This document shows, piece after piece, positions 8,518-14,463 of a stretch of DNA of 14,463 nucleotides (its first letter is position 1; every line of letters begins with the position of its first letter). This stretch comes from Phytophthora quininea (lineage: Eukaryota > Oomycota > Peronosporomycetes > Peronosporales > Peronosporaceae), in contig JAAVTG010000590.1 in the NCBI GenBank assembly GCA_011947345.1, forward strand, positions 1-14,463. The letters run 5' to 3'. A model generated the notes under the pieces. That model saw nothing but the letters and a program-made list of their open reading frames with translations, did not search any database and had not been told where the DNA came from. The position numbers and the translations under genes are program-made.

Positions 8518-8679
8518 ACTAAAATGACGTCGCGTTATGGGCTCTATTTTGGGCTTTGCTGCTGTTTATTCCTGTAGCGCGCTGCTTTTTAGCGCCCAAA
8601 TGAGTACTACTCGATACACTATTTTCGGTTATCAGACGATACTGACGGTAATACTGATCAGAGCATAATGAAACTAAGT

Positions 8680-9380
8680 GTAACTAGGGTTTTCAGTATG
8701 GCGAACACGATGGTGATACTCTGAGCGAGCAGAAACAGGCGCATCCGCCAATCAGCGATCCGCAACGAAAACAACGGCTGTGCTCCACCGGTTGAGCTGG
8801 AAACTTGGGGAACTATGTTTTCATATACGAGGAACATGATGGTGATAGTCTGATGTGACAGAGACAGGTCCATCAGCCAATCAGCGATCAGTACCGATTG
8901 CTGCGGCTGTATACACCCGTTTGGGCTGAAAACTTGGGAGACTACGTTTTCATATGTGGGGAAGAAGATGATGATAGTCTGAAGTGACAGAGACAGGCCC
9001 ATCAGCCAATCAACGATCAGCGGAGATAACTGCGGCTGTAAACACCCGTTTGGGCTGAAAACTTGTGGAGTATGTTTTCATATACGGGGAACATGATGGT
9101 GATAGTCACATGTGACAGAGACAGGCCCACCACCCAATCAGCGATCAGGAAGGATAGCTATGGCCGGAATTACCGGATTGGGATGAAAACGTGGAGACGA
9201 CGTTTTCGTATGTGGGGAAGAAGATGGTGATGGTTTGCAGCGACAGAAACTGGTGCATCCGCCAATGAGCGTTCACACACGCCATTGCAGGCATCGTACG
9301 CCCGACTCAATCGAAACAGTGAAGAGATATGTTTCGACGCAAGGTGAACTTGCTGGCAGGACTCAACGAAGAACATAATG
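8680..9380 (+). repeat. Sub-repeat block of unit 7 (mosaic)
   Basis: Five copies, CCAAT motifs at 8748-9262 with spacings 129, 129, 128 and 128. The first copy is of the unit 8 type (CGGTTGAGCTGGAAAC). Copies 2-5 are of the unit 1-6 type, so an exchange point lies near 8810-8830. Confidence 0.88.
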
Positions 9381-9889
9381 AAAGTACGTACTTGAGTATG
9401 TGATTATGAGACAAATGGTGTGTAAGGTCGGAATATACATAGCAACTGAATGTGCGTATGTAGGTTTGAATGTTTGTATAGTGCGAGTGTATGCAGCGTA
9501 TCATTGGAGGTTGGGAAGTCTGTTGTCGAGGAGAATATGTGTCGAATAAGCGTGTTGTATCATATATAGATGTGTGTGTATGGGAACGACAAAAACGTAT
9601 GTAGACTAGTTAATGCAACGACGATTAAGGACAGGTAGTGGAAACAGGTCATGGATGACTTTGCGTGCGAGAGTGGTATTGGGAATCGTATGAAGGTGAG
9701 TGAGTGTACGCTTGTGTAGAGTAGGAGTCGGTGTATAGGAGTGTGTAGAGTGGGAATGTATGCAGAGAATGCGTGTTATTGTGTATGGATGTGTTCGTGT
9801 TTGCGTGTTGGTAGTATATGGTTTGAGTCAAATGAACGTGTCAATAGTATGATTTGGTGATAGGTAAATGAGAAAGATAGCGTGGGAGT

Positions 9890-9915
9890 GAAAGAAAAAG
9901 AAAAAAAGAAAAGAA
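9890..9915 (+). repeat. Polypurine tract (unit 7)
   Basis: 26-base purine run at the same place in the long tail as in unit 6. Confidence 0.75.
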
Positions 9916-10429
9916 TGATAATAGTTGAGTATAATGAGATGGATTGGGATTGATCGGAAAGGTGATTGGAATGATTTAATAGAGTTGGTTGATAATGTGG
10001 AAAAATGAGAAGAAGAAGAAGTATGTGGAAGTATGGATAGTATATAATCGTGTAAGAGTGTATATAGGTGTAAGTGTATGAGGTGTGTAAGAGTAGATAT
10101 GTAGATATTGTGGAGAAGAATGAGTATGTGAAATAGGAATGTGTAAAGAAGGAGTAAGAATAAATGGGTGTAGTGTAAAGTATGAGTGTGTAAGATAAGA
10201 GTGTGTGAGAAGAGAAAAAAATGGAGTTGAGGAAGGAATAGAGAAAGTTTGAGTAATAGAAAATTGTAGAAAAAAGATGAATGTTTGTGTGTATGTGTGT
10301 GTATGTGTATGAGTGTATGTGGAGTATGGATGTTTGTGGTAAATAGAAGTGGATGTGGAGTGTAAGTGTAAGTATGAGTGAGTGTAAGTATTTGTGAGTG
10401 TAAATAGAGAGTAAGTGTAAGAGTGTGAA

Positions 10430-10763
10430 ATGTGTATGTGAGAGGGTGAGTGTGTGTAGAGTGTGATTGTTGTAGAGTATGAGTGTGTGTAAAGTATGAG
10501 TATGTGAGAGTGTGAGGATGTGTATGTGTAGAGTGTGAGTGTGAGAGGTGAAGTGTGTGTAAGTGTGAGTGTATGTAAAGTGTGAGTGTGTGTAGAGTGT
10601 GAGTGTATGTAGAGTGTGAGTATGTGAAGTGTGAGTGTGTATAGAGTGTAAGTTTGTGTAAGTATTAGTGTGTGTAAAGTATGAGTGTGTGAGAAGTGTG
10701 TAGAGTGTGAGTGTGTGTGGGTGTGAGTGTGTGTGGAAGTGAGTATGTGTAGAGTGTGAGTGT
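10430..10763 (+). repeat. ~17-bp minisatellite, unit 7
   Basis: Same arrangement and order of variants as in unit 6, with scattered losses of AG or GA. It ends at the TA tract of unit 8. Confidence 0.85.
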
Positions 10764-10797
10764 TATATATATATGGTCGGCGCTACATATGTATCGC
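10764..10797 (+). promoter_or_regulatory. Unit boundary element, unit 8
   Basis: TA tract 10764-10774, GGTCGGCGC from 10775. Identical to the other long copies although the rest of unit 8 is the most divergent sequence in the array, which argues for constraint or recent conversion here. Confidence 0.42.
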
Positions 10798-10957
10798 ACT
10801 AAAATGACGTCGCGTTATGGGCTCTATTTTGGGCTTGTGCTGCTGTTTATTCCTGTAGCGCGCTGCTTTTTAGCGCCCAAATGAGTACTCGATACACTAT
10901 TTTCGGTTATCAGACGATACTGACGGTAATACTGATCAGAGCATAATGAAACTAAGT

Positions 10958-11778
10958 GTAACTAGGGTTTTCAGTATGGCGAACACGATGGTGATACTCT
11001 GAGCGAGCAGAAACAGGCGCATCCGCCAATCAGCGATCCGCAACGAAAACAACGGCTGTGCTCCACCGGTTGAGCTGGAAACGGAACTATGTTTTCATAT
11101 ACGAGGAACATGATGGTGATAGTTTCATGCGACAGAGACAGGCCCATCAGCCAATCAGCGATCAGGAACGATTGCTGCGGCTGTACATACCGGTTTCGGC
11201 TGAAAACGTAGGGGACGACGCTTTCATATACGGGAAGAAGATGGTGATAGTGTGAAAAGACAGAGACAGCCCCATCACCCAATCAGCGATCAGGAAGGAT
11301 AGCTATGGCCGGAATTACCGGATTGGGATGAAAACGTGGGAGACTACGTTTTCATATACGAGAACCGATGTTGATTGTCTGTGGCGACATAGACAGCCCC
11401 ATCAGCCAATCAGCGGTAGCAACGTTATCTACGGTCGCACACACTGTTTCGACTAAAACCTTGGAGAATTACGTTTTGTATATGAGGAACACGATGGCGA
11501 CATTGCGAAGTGATAGAGACAGGCCTGTCAAGCAGTCAACGATCAGTAAGGATAATTACGGCCGCTTACTCCCGTTTGGGATGAGAACTTGGGAGACTAC
11601 GTTTTCGTATGTGGGGAAGAAGATGGTGATGGTTTGCAGCGACAGAAACTGGTGCATCAGCCAATGAGCGTTCACATACGCCATTGCAGACATCGTACCC
11701 CGACGGATTCGAAACAGTGAGTAGATATGTTTCGACGCAAGGTGAACTTGCTGGTTGGAGTCAACGAAGAACATAATG
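10958..11778 (+). repeat. Sub-repeat block of unit 8 (six divergent copies)
   Basis: Six copies spaced 125-128, one more than in the other units. The copies at 11279-11534 contain sequence not seen elsewhere, such as CAGCGGTAGCAACG, CACACTGTTTCGACTAAAAC and CAGGCCTGTCAAGCAGTC. The final copy again resembles the last copy of units 1-7. Either a copy was lost in the ancestor of units 1-7 or one was gained here. Confidence 0.88.
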
Positions 11779-12282
11779 AAAGTACGTCCTTGAGTCTGTG
11801 ATTATGAGACAAATGGTGTGTAAGGTCGGAATATGTGTAGCAACTGAATGTGCGTATGTAGGTTTGAATGTTTATCGTACGAGTGTATGCAGCGTATCAT
11901 TGGAGGTTGGGAAGTCTGTTGTCGAGGAGAATATGTGTCGAATAAGCGTGTTGTATCATATATAGATGTGTGTATGGGAACGACAAAAAGGTATGTAGAC
12001 TAGTTAATGCAACGAGGATCAATAAAGTAGTGCAAACAGGTCATGGATGACTATGCGTGCGAAGTGGTATTGGGAATCATATGAAGGTGAGTGAGTGTAC
12101 GCTTGTGTAAGTAGGAGTAGGTGTCGAATAGGAGTGTGTAGAGTGGGAATGTACGCAGAGAATGCGTGTTATTGTGTATGGATGTGTTGGTGTTTGAATG
12201 TTCGTAGTATATGGTTTGAGTAAAATGAACGTGTAAAAAATATGATTTGGTGATAGGTAAATGAGAAAGATAGAGTGGGAGT

Positions 12283-12309
12283 GAAAGAAAAGAAGAAAAA
12301 AGAAAAGAA
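12283..12309 (+). repeat. Polypurine tract (unit 8)
   Basis: 27-base purine run at the same place in the long tail, with a different A/G pattern from units 6 and 7. Confidence 0.75.
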
Positions 12310-12689
12310 TGATAATAGTTGATTATAATGAGATGGGTTGGGATTGATAGGAAAGGTGATTTGAATGACTTGATAGAGAGTTAGGTAGTAATGTGGAAAA
12401 ATGAGAAGAAGAAGAAGTATGTGGAGAGTATGGATAGTATATAATTGTGTAAGAGTGTATATAGGTGTAAGTGTATGAGGTGTGTAAGAGTAGATATGTG
12501 GATATTGTATGGAGAAGAATGAGTATGTGAAATAGGAATGTTTAAAGGAGTATGTAGAGAATAAATGGGTGTAGTGTAAAGTATGCGTGTGTAAGATGAG
12601 TGTGTGAGAAGAAAAAATGGAGTTGAGGAAGGAATAAAGAAAATGTGAGTAATAGAAAATTGAAGAAAAAGATATGGATGTTTGTGTGT

Positions 12690-14463
12690 GTGAGTGTGAG
12701 TGTATGTAGAGTATGTAGAAGTATGGATGTTTGTGGTAAATAGAAGTGTATGTGGAGTGTGAGTGTAAGTATGGTGAGTGTGAGTATGTGTGGGTGTAAA
12801 TAGAGTAAGTGTAAAAGTTTGGTTGTGAATAGAGTGTGATTGTTGTAGAGTATAAGTGTGTGTAAAGAATAAGTATTTGAGAGTGTGAGATGTGTAGAAG
12901 TATAGTGTGTGAAGTGTGAAGTGTGTGAGTGAAGTATGTGAGAAGTGTGAGATGTGTATGTAGAAATATGAAAGTGTTATTATGATGTATGAAGTGTGTA
13001 GAAATGTAATTGTGTAGAAATATAAGTGTGATAATGTAAAATAGTATTTGAGTGTGAGATGTGTATGTGTAGAAGTGTAGTATGTGTAGAGTGAGTGTGA
13101 AGTGTGTGTAGAGTGTAGTATGTGAAGAATGTGAGATGTGTATGTAGAAGTATGAGTGTGTGTAGAAGTGTAAGTGTTATTATTGATGTGAGTGTGTAGA
13201 GTGTGAGGTGTGTAGAGTGTGAGTGTTGTAGAGTGTGAGTGTTGTAGAGTGAGTGTGTGTGGGTGTGAGTGTGTGGAGTGTGAGTGTGTAATGAGTGTGA
13301 GTATTATTGTAGAAGTGTGAGTGTTGTAGAGTTTAAGTGTGTGTAAAGAATAGTATTTAAGGTGAGATGTGTATGTAGAGTGTGATATGTGTAGAAGTGT
13401 GAATGTGTGTAGAGTGTGAGTGTGTGTAGAGTGTGAGTATGTGAAGTGTGAGATGTGTGTATGTGTAGAGTATGAGTGTGTGTAGAGTGTAAGTGTGTGT
13501 GGAGTGTGAGTGTGTGTAGAGTGTGAGTGTTGTAGAGTGTGATTGTTTGTAAGAGTATAAGTGTGTGTAGAGTGTGAGTATGTGAGAGTGTGAGATGTGT
13601 GTGTAGAGTGTAGTATGTGTAGAGTGTGAATGTGTGTAGAAGTGTGAGTGTGTGTAGAGTGTGAGTATGTGAAGTGTGAGATGTATGTATGAAATATGAA
13701 GTGTGTGTAGAGTGTAAGTGTGTGGAGTGTGAGTGTGTGTAGAAGTGAGTGTTATGAAAGTGTGATTGTTTGTAAGTATAAGTGTGTGTAAAAATAGTAT
13801 TTGAAGTGTGAGATGTGTATGTGTAGAGTGTGAGTATGTGTAGAGTGTGAGTGTGTGTAGAAGTGTGAGTGTGTGTGTAGAGTGTGAGTGTTGTAGAGTG
13901 TGAGTGTTGTAGAGGAGTGTGAGAGTGTGTGTGGGTGAGTGTGTGTAGAGTGTGAGTGTGTGTAGAGTGTGAGTATGTGTAGAGAGTGTGAAGTATTAGT
14001 AAGTATGAGTGTGTGTGAAAGTGTGAGTATGTGAAGTGTGAGGATGTGTATGTGTGAGAGTGATGTATGTGTAGAGTGAATGTGTGTAGAGTGTGAGTGT
14101 TGTAAAGTGTGATTGTTGTAGAGTATAAGTGTGTGTAAAGAATGAGTATTTGAGAGTGTGAGGATGTGTATGTGTAGAGTGTGAGTATGTGTATAGAGTG
14201 TGAGTGTGTGTAGAGTGTGAGTATGTGAAGTGTGTGAGATGTGTATGTGTAGAGTATGAGTGTGTGTAAATGTAAGTGTGTGTGGGTGTGAGTGTGTAGT
14301 AGAGAGTGTGAGTGTTGTGAAAGTGTGAGTGTTGTAAGTATAAGTGTGTAAGAATGAGTGTATGTGAGAATGTGAGGATGTGTATGTGTAGAGTGTGAGT
14401 ATGTGTAAGTGTGAGTGTGTGTAGAGTGTGAGTATGTGAGAGTGTGAGATGTGTATGTGTAGA
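12690..14463 (+). repeat. Expanded ~17-bp minisatellite, unit 8
   Basis: About 1.77 kb of degenerate GTGTGAGTGTGTGTAGA-type copies, roughly five times the length in units 6 and 7. Landmark variants recur irregularly: GTATTTGA or GTATTTAA near 12871, 13043, 13352, 13796 and 14145, and GATTGTT at 12838, 13541, 13764 and 14111. This suggests larger cassettes of about 170-450 bp duplicated and eroded rather than simple slippage alone. It runs off the window. Confidence 0.85.

Larger units (their letters stand above)
8484..10763 (+). repeat. Tandem unit 7 (long type, 2280 bp, mosaic)
   Basis: Second long-type unit, nearly the same length as unit 6. CCAAT motifs lie at 8748, 8877, 9006, 9134 and 9262. 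Its first portion shares variants with unit 8 only: GATCAGAGC, AACTAGGGTTTTCAG, CGCAACGAAAAC and CCACCGGTTGAGCTGG. After about 8820 the sub-repeats match units 1-6. Its tail aligns with that of unit 6 with many small indels. The + strand from 10050 to 10777 contains no C by eye. Non-coding. Confidence 0.94.
9381..10763 (+). repeat. GT-rich linker plus long C-depleted tail (unit 7)
   Basis: Aligns with the unit 6 tail from end to end with many 1-3 base indels. The extra segment begins after GGTGT at 9734. The equivalent antisense reading frame is broken by these indels, which confirms that the long frame in unit 6 is accidental. Confidence 0.9.
10764..14463 (+). repeat. Tandem unit 8 (long, divergent, right edge open)
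   Basis: Most divergent copy, at least 3700 bp, running off the window without another TA/GGTCGG boundary. It has six sub-repeats, with CCAAT-type sites at 11026, 11151, 11279, 11406, ~11534 (degenerate, GTCAACGATCAG) and 11661, spaced 125-128. Sub-repeats 2-5 differ clearly from those of units 1-7. The AAGTACGTACTT palindrome is broken at 11780-11791 (AAGTACGTCCTT). Its linker keeps AGGTGTCGAATAGG at 12118, which retains the GTGTC seen at the short-unit junction. The tail is far longer than in units 6 and 7. It may be the array edge or the least homogenised copy. Non-coding. Confidence 0.9.
11779..14463 (+). repeat. GT-rich linker plus very long C-depleted tail (unit 8)
   Basis: At least 2.68 kb without a gene. 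The first part aligns with the tails of units 6 and 7 up to about 12830, then continues with expanded GTGTGAG-type repeats to the window end. The only C seen after 12241 are at 12369 and 12586, and 12587-14463 (1877 bases) has none. Confidence 0.9.

Noticed and set aside
7542..8519. 325-codon minus-strand ORF rich in His, Thr, Leu, Ser and Tyr
   Set aside because: The minus strand has almost no G here, so TAG and TGA stops cannot form. The repetitive product mirrors the 17-bp minisatellite, and the same frame is broken by indels in units 7 and 8.
12690..14463. Telomere repeat array
   Set aside because: The copies are irregular, contain many A and no G-run of a known telomere repeat such as TTAGGG, and related copies occur internally in units 6 and 7.
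1..14463. rRNA, tRNA or 5S genes, or a transposon
   Set aside because: I saw no conserved rRNA blocks, cloverleaf with A/B boxes, transposase or reverse transcriptase motifs, or terminal repeats with target duplications.

Overview
This window is non-coding satellite-type DNA, almost certainly from a eukaryote. I find no credible protein gene, rRNA, tRNA, transposon or CRISPR array. It is one head-to-tail array of eight related units, all in the same orientation. Unit boundaries are set at a conserved TA tract followed by GGTCGGCGCTAC. The boundaries fall at 1 (unit 1, its left edge missing), 1221, 2453, 3705, 4949, 6202, 8484 and 10764. Units 2-5 are 1232-1253 bp, units 6 and 7 are 2282 and 2280 bp, and unit 8 runs at least 3700 bp to the window end without reaching another boundary.

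Each unit has the same order of parts. (a) A boundary element: TA tract, GGTCGGCGC, palindrome TACATATGTA, then TGACGTCGCG. (b) About 170 bp of unique sequence containing a small GCGCT/AGCGC hairpin. (c) A block of 125-129 bp sub-repeats, each holding a CCAATCAGCG-type motif: five in units 1-7 and six in unit 8. (d) A GT-rich, C-poor linker that opens with the 12-bp palindrome AAGTACGTACTT. (e) In units 6-8 only, a long tail made of a polypurine tract, a (GAA)n stretch and a degenerate ~17-bp GTGTGAG minisatellite. The + strand of this tail has almost no C, and 12587-14463 has none at all by eye. Units 1-5 lack part (e): they run straight from AGGTGT(C) into the TA tract, as expected if one deletion arose and then spread by amplification.

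Diagnostic variants show that units 6 and 7 are mosaics. Unit 6 has a unit 1-5-like front and a unit 7-like back. Unit 7 has a unit 8-like first sub-repeat followed by unit 1-6-like sub-repeats. This is what unequal exchange or gene conversion in a tandem array would produce. Most differences between units are 1-4 base indels in short runs, so some may be long-read consensus error.

The nested layout (possible promoter-like boundary element, regularly spaced sub-repeats, low-complexity tail) resembles a ribosomal DNA intergenic spacer with duplicated spacer promoters. It also fits a subtelomeric or other satellite array. Nothing in the window decides between these, and I cannot name the organism.
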